DNA of 64,000 bases. Source: Serilophus lunatus. Its lineage: Eukaryota; Chordata; Aves; Passeriformes; Eurylaimidae. Shown in pieces: positions 1 through 12,200 of the stretch. Within the stretch, counting starts at the first letter, position 1. Each line of letters opens with the position of its first letter. The stretch is taken from positions 1,198,048 to 1,262,047 of the forward strand of contig VXBA01002661.1 of the NCBI GenBank assembly GCA_013399895.1, given 5' to 3'. The position numbers were made by a program, and so were the translations under genes. The notes below the pieces were generated by a model, which was not told the DNA's origin, made no database searches, and saw only the letters and a program-made list of their open reading frames with translations.

Positions 1-1416
1 GTCTCAATAGTGCCCTAAAGCAATAGACCAAGTATTCTGAATCTTACCCAAAATACTCATGTTCATCCCCTTCCTGCCTTTGCCTTATGCTACTGTTCTA
101 CCTTGTTCACAGGCACATCCCCAATGAGATCACTTCGATGGAATACTGTTTACAGAAAGAAAATACCACACTTCTGGTGCTTTCCTCAGGGAAAGGGACT
201 GGACCATTTGCTAGAATGCCTGAGAGACACTGCTCAATGCAACACAAATTACCAAGCTGAACACGAAAAAAGCAAACAAAACAAAAGGAAAAAAAAAAAA
301 GAAAAGAGAGTCCAAGCTCATCAAATGTTACACAAACTGTTCCAAGAAACCTTGTGATATGCTAAGGGTAGAGCTGATGCCTCCTGAGAGCAGGGGGAGA
401 AGACACCTTATCTATCCAGGTAGCTGGTTCCCACTGCTGCTGAAGAGGAGCAATGTTTGTGACCCTCACCCAGCCCCAGAGTCAGGGCCACATGAATATT
501 CCAGTTCTGATGTCTCTCTCAATGCTCTCACCGAGCCTTTTGTAAAACTTCTTTGCAATAAATCTTCCTTAACTTCTGAGAAGAATTATCTTACCAGTGA
601 TTAGCTAAAGATACACTTACAGCAGATGCTACGTGAACTTTGACTCAGAAGGGAAAATATAAAGTCAGAAATGTTTTGCTCTTTCATCTTCTTTTTCCCT
701 TGTCTACTACAAGCAGAATGATTCCCATATTGTATGAATTTAAGTCTAGCATTCCCCAAATATGTTTTATATCAATAATGCCTATATACAGTTCTAACAT
801 ATCTACATGAATAATTGGTTTAGCATAATTTGTCTCTAAAAAGTTGATGTAAGTCAAGTTTAAAATAACATTTAACATTTTTTTTGTCTCTATACATTAA
901 AATATACTTTTTTCCCTAATGAAATATACATTGATGAAACATTTGAAAAAACCTCCAAGTTTTCCTCTCACAAATCAAAGAACCACAGATGTGACGTATA
1001 TCTACTCATGTCAACAAGATGGCAAGCACTTTGCTCAAATCAAATCAGTCTTAAAAATGACCCAAGCATCAGTTTCTGTTTATTGTTAATATTTGTATGT
1101 CATTCTTTTTCGGCTTTCCAATTCCTTATTTTTTTCAAGCAAGAAGCAAAGAGATTTGGAAATAAAAGAGCCACCAACTCTGGACACAGCTGTCCACAGC
1201 TTCCAAGACTGCTAAAAGAGATCTGAGACTAGAGGCAAGAAACACCTCTGGGATGATCCTCTGCTTCCTGTCAAAGTGAGATGAAATATTCCATTCCAGA
1301 GTGGAACCACTTAACCATTATTTTATGGTACACATGAGACAACAGGTCACAGCACTGTAAGCTGGTTTCCAGGGTTCTCCTTGCTATTGCTGCAATTCAA
1401 GAGACACCCACCAAGG

Positions 1417-1454
1417 TTCACTTCACTTCACTTTCACTTCACTTTCACTTCACT
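1417..1454 (-). repeat. Tandem GAAGTGAAAGT array resembling IRF-binding hexamers
   Basis: Read on the minus strand, this 38-bp tract is made of AAGTGA/AAAGTG hexamers in tandem, with an 11-bp period. AAGTGA-type hexamers with GAAA cores are the known binding unit of interferon regulatory factors, as in the PRDI/PRDIII elements of interferon-beta promoters. What is seen is only the sequence match. Whether it binds anything, or is simply a small tandem repeat, cannot be told here, and no promoter is evident beside it. Confidence 0.6.
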
Positions 1455-4430
1455 GGTTGGCTTTCTGTACTTTTCAATCCAGTAGAAACCTGACACAGAA
1501 CAGGAAAGGCACAGAGCTAGCTCATTTGTCCACTCCCAACTTCCCTTCAACTCTGTGTCCTTGGACCAGTTCTGCAGGGTTGCACGGACCAGTCTATGTA
1601 CACACACTCCATGGAGAGCATCCAGGTACACCTCTTCAGATGGATTCTCTTTCCTTTTCCCTGATCACCTGCAAGTCTGGGATCACGTCTTGCTAATGTG
1701 AGTACATCCATCACAAACAGAGCTGCTCAAAGTGTTATTAATACGGTGTGGTCCACATCTTCTACAAGGTCAGTATTACTTCCCTGTCTCTGTTGAAATC
1801 TCTGTGTTTTGACTCACAAGGATAGCTCAGCCACCTGCAATGAACAGCAGAACTTCTGTTCTCTTTATCGCTTGTTTCAGTTAATGAAATTAGAATTAAT
1901 TGATGCTAGTGAATTTCTTTTTTTAAAGGATGACTAAAATGTTTCCTTCAAAATAAAGTAAAAAAATGCAACTGACACTTATCTTTACATCCAGCCTGAT
2001 TACAGGCCAGATTTTAATGGTTTTCCCTTCTCAGTTTTCACTTTCTCAGGAAACATCATTATTGAGGAAACAGAACTTCCAGATGCTATTCAGGTAGGAC
2101 AGTGGGGTGTATGGTGCAAGTATCATTACCACACAAACTCTCATACTTTGCATGTAGGGCTTTGCAGGACATTTGGTCTGGTACTCTGTGGCCAGCACTG
2201 ACTCTTTCAAAGGAAGATGAAATAGAAACATCCCCACAATTAATAAACCGTCCTATTCTCATGAATTACACATTTCCTTACGCTCTGTGACCAGACTACA
2301 AAAGCACAAAGACAACACTCTAAATCTTCCAATACAGTTTCTATCAGCTATGGCTCTGGATACTCTTCTTTTCCATGTTTTCTCCAACCTCTGTACACTG
2401 ACATGATGTCTGGGCTTCAGTCATGTTCTACAGAGGAGAGCACTGCAATCTATTTGTTATTCAGGAGAAAAATATTACCTTTCAATAGGTTTGTTTTTGT
2501 TACTGTTCCGATTTTTCTGTTGTTTTTCCACTACCAGACACAGAGATCAGCAGCTCATCATTGCTTTATTTGCAATGACATTGCCTCCTATTGATTGTCT
2601 CCTTTACATTAACAAACCCTGAAATTTCAGCGTTTCTTTACATCAAGGTCCTCCCATGTTGATCGAGCCACAGTTCAGGATATGCCCCATCACCGAGGGT
2701 AAGAAAGGTAATGGGAGTTTCGGGATGACAATGTCTCAGTCAGCCAGAGACCCAGCCACTATTTGATGTACTTTGTAGCAACACACAGTTGTTCCAAATT
2801 AAACACAAAAAATACAAAGCAAAGTCCCCGAGGCTATTCCAGTGTCAAGAAACTGCCTTCATCAATTCTATGCCACGATGACTCGGGGGAGAAGCTGATG
2901 TTCTGATAACACGCTGGCAACGTGTGAAAAGCTACTGAAGGCCTAGGTCCTTCTGTTACAGGAAGGAGACTGCTAAATTACAGACTAATATAGATATCAC
3001 CACATTAAAAAAATATCCTGCAGTAAGTAAACCCATACTGCACACCCTCTACACCATATACACTTGTTTTGGGTGACGCATAGTTTACCATTAGGTCTTT
3101 CAGATTTTTCAGGCAGGTTGCATTTTTGAAAAATCTCACAATTATAGATGAGAAGTTTCTGTTGTTTTGTTAGCATCTGAAATTTGAACATGACATTGTG
3201 AACTGTGAAGCATCACCACCAGATGCTCTCCAGGTCTGCAGAAGCCTAGGACATAAAGTGTCTTAACAAAGGCACTTGGGTCTTGAAAACAAATAGAGCA
3301 CAAAACCATCTCCTCTCTGAACCATCTCTCATAAAGACGAAATATATTTAAGTCAAACATGAATCTTTCTTCTTCCCTTTCAAACAAATGTGGAAACCTT
3401 TCAAGGGTCCTAAACAGCTTAATTTCTTCCACAGGCATGAAATACCACCTCATGGATAGCCATCTTCTCATCCCATAATTTAAACATTTGCTGCATGGAT
3501 ATGAACAGAAGATATTTTTAAAATGATGAGTATAAAAAGAGACACTAAAAACCAACTAAAACCTGTCAGAACATTCAAGAAGATGAATAGGCAGTAAGTC
3601 AGTACTGCTGAAGACACTGGGCAGAGTAGGACCTGCTGGGCATGAGCCAAAGGTCACTGACACCACACAGCCACGTCAAAGCATCACCAAGGCTGCTAGC
3701 ATCCTGTGGCTAAGCAAGCCATTCACAAAGCCAGTGTGTGGAAAAGTCAGGAATTCTCGAAAGCACTGTCCCCTGCATGTACACTGTACAACATGTGCAC
3801 ATGACTGCCAAAGAAATCCCAGATAGGAATAACTGCACATAAAAATTTTAGGTATCTGTGTGCAGCAGAATGGTTTCAACAAGAAAATGATAAAGTATGG
3901 ACCATCTACTCTAGACAGGAGCCAGTGTTCACTGATGGCAGACATGAGACTCCATCGCCATACCCATTTCTTCACCATTCAACACTCACTACTGTGCCAA
4001 AGATGCTCCTCCTTAATAATCCCACTGATGATGACTTTGAAATAATCTACTGTAGAAGGAATCTCTTTAGTCTGCAAACAATTAGAATTGTTTCCATATT
4101 TCCCAGCTCAGGATGTTCTCCTAGGATACAATTTTCTAACTGATAATGTTTGCAAAGAGCAGTGGTAGCACATGAGTCACCATTTTGTTTCAACAGTGTT
4201 AGGATTACTTGCTATGTGTCCTGCATCCCAAAAAATGGGAATTAAAAAACAACACTAGACCTGGAATTGTGCTTTCAAAGCATACTATGGGTACGTGTCA
4301 CAGTGTGCAAAGAGCTGTTTCATACACAGATCTGGTGACTTTGTGTCTGGAAATGATCATGCTTCCTGAAATAACATGAACTGAAAAAGCGAGTTATGGT
4401 AGGAAACCCAGCACTGTGCACCACTGATTT

Positions 4431-4453
4431 GCACTGCACTGCACTGCACTGCA
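4431..4453. repeat. Short (GCACT)n microsatellite
   Basis: Four perfect copies of the 5-mer GCACT plus a partial fifth copy lie in otherwise ordinary A+T-rich sequence. No function is implied. Confidence 0.85.
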
Positions 4454-4799
4454 GGCCATCAAGCAAGTTGTCGTAATTAATTTGTACAGAGTGACATTAT
4501 TGTATCTATATCAGACCTGCAGATCTACCTTAAGCTAAATAAGCATTTTGCTTTGGACCCCTTCATCCCTATTTAAAGTAGATTCACTCACTATGAGCAG
4601 ATCGAGCATTTGAAAAACAGCAGCACGAGTGATGATTCCTAACAACTATGGATATACAACTGGGAAGTCATTCAAGCCCTCACAAAGTTTCTGAACTCTG
4701 GTTTCTCACCTTTGATCCTCTTCTTTGAGGGGAGTGAAAGCATTACCCTTTAATGGAGAAATGTCAATGAGAAACAACAAAACAAATCATAGTTTCCGT

Positions 4800-4919
4800 A
4801 TCACAGAAAAATAGAATGATAAAATGGCTTTGGTTGGAAGAGATCTTAAGTATCACCTCCTTCCAACAACCTTGCTGTGGGCAGGGGCACCTTTTACTAG
4901 ACCAGGTGGCTCAGAGCTA
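4800..4919 (-). mobile_element. Truncated CR1 LINE 3' end
   Basis: The plus strand shows the reverse complement of the familiar avian CR1 3' end: a TAGAATGAT-type terminal segment, then TTTGGTTGGAAGAGATCTTAAG, TTCCAACAACC, GGGCAGGGGCACC and ACTAGACCAGGTGGCTCAGAGC. The element therefore lies on the minus strand, with its 3' end near 4800. It is cut off on its 5' side near 4919, after about 120 bp, as is typical of severely 5'-truncated CR1 insertions. It contains no coding capacity. The subfamily appears to be the same type as the 3' end near 48.2 kb, judged by shared wording of the last 120 bases. Divergence from consensus is visible, so it is not a recent insertion. Confidence 0.85.
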
Positions 4920-7900
4920 TGTTGGTTATGTTTTTAAAACATATGCAACAATCCTGGTGGAACAAATTGGACCTGAAGTTAGAACCTGACCCTGTAAGTG
5001 AGACAACTGCAACATGGCGATATCTAATCATCAAAAATTAAAACAGGAGAAGGCTTATATTCAATAATCTGCACATGGCAATACACAAAATACCTTCCAA
5101 AGTGGTAGAGAATGCAGAAAAAGCAGCAATTACCAACTATGGTTCTGCTGGGATGGCAGGAGATTTGGGCAAAACTTATCTGCAAATTATTGACCTGTCA
5201 TTTGTTTCCAAGCAGTTTACCTATGATCTGTAACACCATTATAGGAAACAGTAAACATAATACATACTTACATTTTGAGTGAAATAAAGACAGAACTTTA
5301 TAAAAGCCTGGAGATACAGAAATAAAAGTGAATTAAGTCCTATGAAATTTGTTTTTGATAAAGCACTGTAAGCATAGAATATGGTCAATTTAGATGGAAT
5401 AAAACAGACAGGAGGTATCAGGAATATTTATAAGTACCCCTGATCTAAATGTTTTTCCAAGATGTTTTGAACATTAAATATTCATTGTGCTATACATTGC
5501 TCTGTGAGTCCAGGAGTGGGCATTCTGTTGTGGAGTTGTGTTTTTTTTGTTTAATTACTTGAATGCTTTGTATTTAAAAGAATTAAACCACTAGCATAAA
5601 TGTGGTAGGAAGAAAGTGCGTCTGGCTTTATTGTCATCTTTAGTGTTCTTGTTCTGAATTCAACCTTTTTTTCATTACAAGAAACTACTAGAACTGTGGC
5701 CTGCAGGTATCAAAGGAAACTAAAAACACACTGCCCTGCCTCTGGCTGGTACTAGGTCCAGTTGTTCTGTTAGATGGAAACATCCTCCTTGGTAATAATG
5801 TCTATGTGTTAGTAACTGTTTATAAAGCCAAAACACAACGCTGCTGTATGGATTCAGTTACTGAATATGTTCTTGTAATTTGCAAATTACATAACAGAAC
5901 TGTGCTTGCCATTTTTTGGTGGTTGGTTTGGCTGGGTGTAGGAAAACACTGCTGTAACAAACACTAGAAGCAATAATTACCACAACATAAAACAGCCAAT
6001 CACTTATTGTGGATCTGGTATTATGCTCTCGTTATCCATTCTCAGACTTCTAGTCACTCTTGCAGCTGAGAAGCACAAGAACATTAGTAACACCAAAAAA
6101 CTAACTTAACAACTTCCTCACTTTCCATATTGTCCCATGGAAGTAGTATTCTTTATTAAATTAAAGAAGCATGTTGTAAAAACCCACCAAAGTCCTGTTG
6201 AATAGTTATGAAATGTCCATGTTACTGTTGATCCACTAACCTTATTTCTACTTCCATCTACCAAAGATAGCAGACTTTAATGACAAGATGGCATTTTCCA
6301 TTATTGTATTCAGTTCTCTTTCTACTCCCACATGAAGTGGATTCTTTTCCACTATTAGTCAACAACATATAACATTTTCCATCTTTTTTCTATTTTCATA
6401 TGATTTGCAATGGCCTAATTTCTTTGTCTTCATATCAGAAACATAGGAACATGTGGAATGTTCCATGATAATGAATGAGAGTACTTGTAGTCACAGAAGC
6501 ATTGACTTAGGGAAGCCTCACTAAAATTATTTAAAGAATTCTCTTCATACACAACACAGAGAATGGCACCTCTTTCTCCAGAATGGAGTCTCAGAGGAGC
6601 ACTGTTATTAGTTTAAAATCATATCTGCTAGAAATGTAGGTCTGGAGAGCTCTGAGAACTGCAAATGCAACACATCCCACTTTGCACACTGTCAGATAGA
6701 CTTTCCACAATCTTCATGAATTCAAACATTTTCCCTCCTCAACTTCTTCCCCTCTCATCTCAGTGCCTCTATGATGCCCTGCTCCAGTCTCCTTACACTC
6801 CCTTTTCCTCCCGACACCTTCCCCTAGCATGCCTGTCTTTTCCAATAACCATCAAAGAATTTCTGGAGAAAAAAAACCTGCAATTTAATGAAAATTCAAA
6901 GGTTAAGACAAATAAAGCCATTAACAAATAAATAAACTCTACATAAAGACAGATGAAAAGGAGAAGCTTCAGCCATGAGGAGCTGGCAGTCAGGGTTTGG
7001 TGCCTGCTTAACACCCCCTTTCACTGAGTTCTCTCTGCAGTCCTGGACAACCACAGCCTCCCCCTCCCTGCTCTCCTGGCAGCCCTCATTAGGAAGTCAG
7101 CTACTTCACACAGAAGAGATGTGGCTTTTATGGAGAGTGAGTTACTTTTCCATGAGTCACTGGAAGCAGCATTCACCTGACAGCAATTTTAACACAATAC
7201 AAACATGGCCATTTCCAGAGGAGGATTACATTATTATCCTGTAGATACACTACATTTTGTGCAACCTGGGGCATTGCAGCCTACACACTATCTTTGCAAA
7301 ACACTACTGTGTTTTGAAAATTTATCTGTTTTATTCAAGGAATAAGCTGTCTTTATAATATCCAGAATTTCTGATTCTTTTTTTCCCCTGAAAAAATAAA
7401 GCGACTGAATTTTTTCTTTCTCCTTTGCAGATCTCAATGCAGACATAAAAGCTCCAATGCAGCTGTGAGTCTCCAGTGCAGCTGATGGCAGCCTCTGCTC
7501 TACCATCACCTTTTAGCTTTCCAAAATAGATAACCATACTATTTCTTTCTTACTTCCCTTTAACAATCTCTCCTTATGCATACACAGCCTTGACTGTTTT
7601 CCCCTATGAAGCACAACTCAGGAGGTCACCCATTCCCTCAGCAATCTTTGCCTTATTTCACCTCCAGCACAAAATCCTCAGACAACCTGACAATAAGAAA
7701 AAGATGTAGGTAAGAAAGCTTTCCTGGATGCACTACTCATCCCATCTCTTCCTACCTTTAAAATCTCCTCTTTTCCCTCCCAATCTCTCCAGTATGGACC
7801 TTTATCTGACAACTTGCCCACCAAAGAGCTGCCCTAGGCAGTGGGACAGATTTTTGCTGTTGCACAGCAGATCTTAGCAGATGAGGCCAGCATCCTTCTT

Positions 7901-9120
7901 TACAGCAAGCTGGGAGTAAGAAAGCCCAAGTTTATCTTAACTGGGTGTGCCACCTTCAATTTGTGAAGTTCTTCCTTTCATTAATGTGAAGCCACAAACA
8001 CTCCAGTCAGGTTTTCATCCTGGCAGGATCCAGCTCTAGCAGTGAACCATGAGAGCTGAAGCCCATTACATCAGTGGTGGAAAGAGCTTGCTAAGGAAAA
8101 GCACAACCCCAGACCAGTGTAGCCCACTGTCCTGTTGTTGATGATGTCAAAAGTTTGGTAAATTATGCAAAACTCTCCCTTTTTTTAAGGAAGGAAGATG
8201 CTACTCTTACAGCCCTGATTATTGTGGCTGCAGCTTCAGTAGTAGGTTCAACTCAGCCCTTGGTCTGCATTATGAGAAAGGTATTGATCTCTGACAGCAC
8301 ACATGGATCCCTCCCCAAAATATCTGTGTGCTTCAGGCACCACTCCATAGAGAAGAAAGTTAAAAAAAGGACCCTGAACTGCTTAACTTGGGACTCTGAG
8401 AACCACAGGCCTTGTAACTTGGCCAACTAAAACAGATTAAAACAATATTCCCAACAAACAGTTTGGAGAGGAAAGTGGCACTTCTGTGACTGCTAACCAT
8501 GGAGAAATACAGGACAGAACCCCTGACCGCAACAGCTGCAAGTTTTACTCGTATTTTGATAATGCGCCCAATTAAATGGAGGTAAATTTGGAACAGAGAA
8601 AAAGAGTGCACGTGCATGTGCACAGAAAATCAGAAAAGCATCATTTTACCAAATTGTCTTTCTTTTCTATTGCATCTCATATTCCATCCTCCTGTGTAGG
8701 ACCTTATAATTGAATGTTTTTACTCACTGATTTAATCTGAAATAAGATAAACCATGCACCAAGTGTATATTTGTCATTCACTTTAAAAGAGTATCTTAAA
8801 AAGATAATTGTTAACTTATAATGCCAGGAAAAAAAAACCCATAGTCACACTTTTGTGTCTGTACCTGATCCATAAATGGGATTTCCTAATAAAAGATATT
8901 CAGCTATGAACAGCAAAATGCAGAGCATAATAAATCACTTTGCCATCTGTAATGACACAGACTCCAAAGACCATTTCACAACCAATAATATTATTAAAAC
9001 AATAACACATGCTTTAGGTCTGATTTTTCTTGGTCTCAGTTTGCAACCAGGAACATAGATGGTTTGGAGATTCGAAAATAAACTCAAGGGCAGATTTCGC
9101 TTGTGACAGTTTCCGTACGC
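4920..9120. other. Noncoding stretch without supported genes
   Basis: A+T-rich sequence with many stops in every frame. Open frames of 60-90 codons occur at the density expected by chance and lack paired splice signals. No CR1 copy, tandem repeat or CpG cluster of note was recognised. Confidence 0.6.
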
Positions 9121-9274
9121 CTGCCCCGCTCCCTGCCTGCCCCGCTCCCTGCCTGCTCTGTTCCCTGCCTGCCCCGCTCCCTGCCTGCCCCGCTCCCTGC
9201 CTGCTCTGTTCCCTGCCTGCTCCGCTCCCTGCCTGCCCCGCTCCCTGCCTGCTCTGCTCCCTGCCTGCCCCGCT
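9121..9274. repeat. 16-bp minisatellite with 48-bp higher-order pattern
   Basis: Nine full copies of a 16-bp unit beginning CCCTGCCTG occupy 9131-9274, preceded by a partial copy from 9121. The last seven bases of each unit vary: CCCCGCT is the common form, and CTCTGTT, CTCCGCT and CTCTGCT are variants. The order is A-B-A, A-B-C, A-D-A, so the copies group in threes as a 48-bp higher-order unit. Because 16 is not a multiple of 3, translation runs through all frames and gives a cysteine/proline/leucine-rich 16-residue period on either strand. That explains the approximately 130-codon open frames here, which are not evidence of a gene. One strand is pyrimidine-rich. Confidence 0.95.
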
Positions 9275-12200
9275 CACCGCTGTGCTGAGGGGATGCTCTG
9301 TCACAAGGGATACATCAACCAGCCGACCAGCAGGGCTCTTACGCAACACGTCCATCTGTGGCTTCTCTGCCGGCACTGACTGCCTTAGGGAAGCCGAGCA
9401 TGTCAGCATTCAAAAGGCTCTCCCTGTGCTCTAAATAACTCTCAGGATGACGTTTGTGTGACCCTTGCTGCTGTACCTGCCTCACGAAGAGCAATGCATG
9501 GAGTCCCGGCAGTACAACACCGATTGTATTCCCTGGGGACTGCAATACTGGGAACTGGCAAAATCCTGCCTTTCCAAAGCAGAAACCCAACATCCAACAG
9601 AACAGGAGGTGAAAAAAGCAAAGACTCATTCTCAGAGAATTTTATTTTGCCCAACTCCTTCCCCAGGCTGACCTCCTCTGACAAAGCTTTTGCTTCGAAC
9701 TGCACAGCAGAGATCCAGCCCAGGAGAGAACGCTGCTCCCTCCTGTTCCTGCTGTCTCATTACCAGCCCAAGCATCCCAGCATCTTTCTGAGAATACTAA
9801 GGTGAAAACTTTAAAAAACAAAAAAAAAGTTGTTGCAGTCAGTTGTTGCAATCAGACAATGTGATCAACACAGCTTCACTCATCGTTCTTGAAACAGAGA
9901 TGCAGAGAAGTAAAGCTGACTTCGTGTTTTAGCCTAAGGACATCTGAGTTACTCAGAGAAGCCCACATGGCTAGCACAACTCTGCTGAGGTATTTTTGTC
10001 ATGGCGAATAGGTGAGATTTTGGATAAATCAAGTACAGTAATCAAAGAAGTAATCACAGCCTTTGTTTTTTTTTTTTATTTTCTCCTAATTTTTTATTCC
10101 TCAAGAATAAGCAGTTCCTTTCTTAGCTGATTTTTCTTAAAAATGCCATTACTGAAAGAATCATAGGAGACTCACTAGAGTCAGAGAAATATGCAGCTTT
10201 AAAAGTTGCCTTCACAGAATCTTTCACAGGTTAACTTAAGTTTAGTGTATAATCCAGAAACAAGGGCTGTATTCTCACCAAATATAACATGGAACAGTAC
10301 ATGCAATATGTTCTCTGACCCTGCAAAGTGCTGGCAAAAGTAATATCCAGTATTTCTGAGTTGTTACGAGTGGGTTGGGGGTTATTACAATGTCAGTTCT
10401 GAAAAGGAGTTATTTGATTCAAAAACTGGGAGAAGAGAGACAGCTATTAAAGAGGAATACTTTCTCTAATGATTTCTGGCATGGATCTCAATAACATCTG
10501 TTCTCAAAGCTAAATCATAGCGTAAAAATCTGTGGGGCCAATATTTATTTTTGTTAACTCCAGTCTCACTTCAGCTTCAACTTCTGTGAACAGAAGTCAG
10601 TAAAAATCAAACATTTAGAGAAGCTTTTCTGCAGTCAGAATTTTAACTGTACCATCAATCCAACTTTGGAGTACTCATTTTCCCACTTTCTTTTTCCCAG
10701 TGGAAGTTATGACTTTTACTATTTGGTCAGATGAACACCATGCATCTTCAAGCTGTGCCTTAGAAGATGACATTGCAAAGCTGTACACGTAGTCCGGAGG
10801 ATGTCAGCACGTTTACAGACTGCATTCTCCCCCATTAGATTGCTGGGATTTTTTTTTGCTGCAATTTTGTTTCAGCAAACCACAAAACACAAAGCAGCAT
10901 TGATTAAAGGGATACCCTTTTTTGCCCCTGTACTTGCACTCCAGAAATATTTCACGAAGTTATATGTTGCCTTTTTCTTCCCTTAGTTAAGATACAATTT
11001 CACAAAGGAAGTTTAACCTTGACTTGCTAATGTGCAATAGCAATTGTTCGGGTAAATTTTTAAAATCCATTTATTGTGGTGGCAAACATAAAGTTACCGG
11101 TGGAAAGAGCAAATAAATACCTGCTCCGCTCAGAAATCAGCTGACAGCCCTGCTAAGTTGCTACTTGATGCAATTTCCATTAATTTTCCACGGAGAAACT
11201 CCCAGAAGTGAACACAAAAGTTTCAACGAGAGGTTTTGGCTCCTTTAGCCAAGTGATCTTTTGCCCTGTGCTGTTTGTAGCCAAATGTGCTAAAATCAAT
11301 GTTTTTGTGCATGACTGGCTATTCCAAGCCTTGTGGAAACAATCAAAACACAGGGTTCCACCATACCACTAAACTAGAAAAATAAAATTATCAGCTAATG
11401 AAAACTACGTATTTTCTTCAAATATTTTATTTTTATTTTACCTGCCATAAATATCGAAGTTCTAATACTGTATAATTTAGTTTTTTCTGTCTAGAACCTC
11501 TATCTACTCAGAAAATGCCTGTTTGGCATTTATTATAGCCTTAAAATGCATTGATATAATATCAACTTCATAGTATCACTAGACTTGTCGATGAATAATT
11601 GATGAAAAGCTGATGAATTACTTCAAATGTATTTATCTGTTTATTTATCTGTTAAATTTTTAGGAAAATTAAATGCAGAATTAAGTGACAGCTAAATGGA
11701 CAGATTGCCACCAATGTGACATTTCCAAACCAGGAAAAAACCTTCCCATTAATTTAAAACTAAGTTCTGGACATCGGGTGCCAGAAACGGCCACAAGACA
11801 ATGAGCACATCAGGTCACCCTGGAACAATGGTTTTTTTAACATGTGAGTTCCTGAAATAATAACCAAGCAGGAGCACAAGTTAGAGCACATTTTTATGGC
11901 ACTCTCTGTATAAATACACACACAAGTCAGCTCCAAATCAGCAATCCCAGGTCCCCCAGTGGGATGTTTGGCGCTGGGCAGAAAGCAGCACAACTGCGCC
12001 ACGAGTCCCTGTTGATGTGACAGCTCAGGATTAGGCCCAGCCAAGCGATCGCCAGGTGCAAAGTCAGCAAACAAAGTTCAGACCTGCATCCCCCATCCTC
12101 CAGGCCAAGCTCCTACAGTTGCAGGAACCTGCAAATCTCATCTGCACCTCAGGAAATCAAAACCCAGCCTCAAATTTAAAAACCGCATTCTGTTGTGTTT

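Larger units (their letters stand above)
1..4799. other. A+T-rich noncoding stretch, intronic or intergenic
   Basis: No supported gene. Stop codons are frequent in all frames, and no open frame here is bounded by convincing splice sites. The longest open frame, about 137 codons on the minus strand at 3142-3555, is within chance expectation. Two short tandem arrays inside this stretch (1417-1454 and 4431-4453) are listed separately. A GTGAGA donor-like site preceded by AAG occurs on the minus strand near 4709, but no good exon goes with it. Confidence 0.6.

Noticed and set aside
2870..2950. Possible box C/D snoRNA (GATGA-like and CTGA-like motifs) near a short inverted repeat
   Set aside because: The C box does not match RTGATGA, no proper terminal stem was found, and the D box spacing is wrong.
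3142..3555. Minus-strand open frame of about 137 codons with a charged, helical-looking middle
   Set aside because: No recognisable domain. The frame does not coincide with a good acceptor/donor pair, and a competing frame is also partly open. The length is within chance for six frames over 64 kb.
9014..9434. Open frames of about 130 codons on both strands
   Set aside because: Both are by-products of the stop-free 16-bp minisatellite and have no independent evidence.
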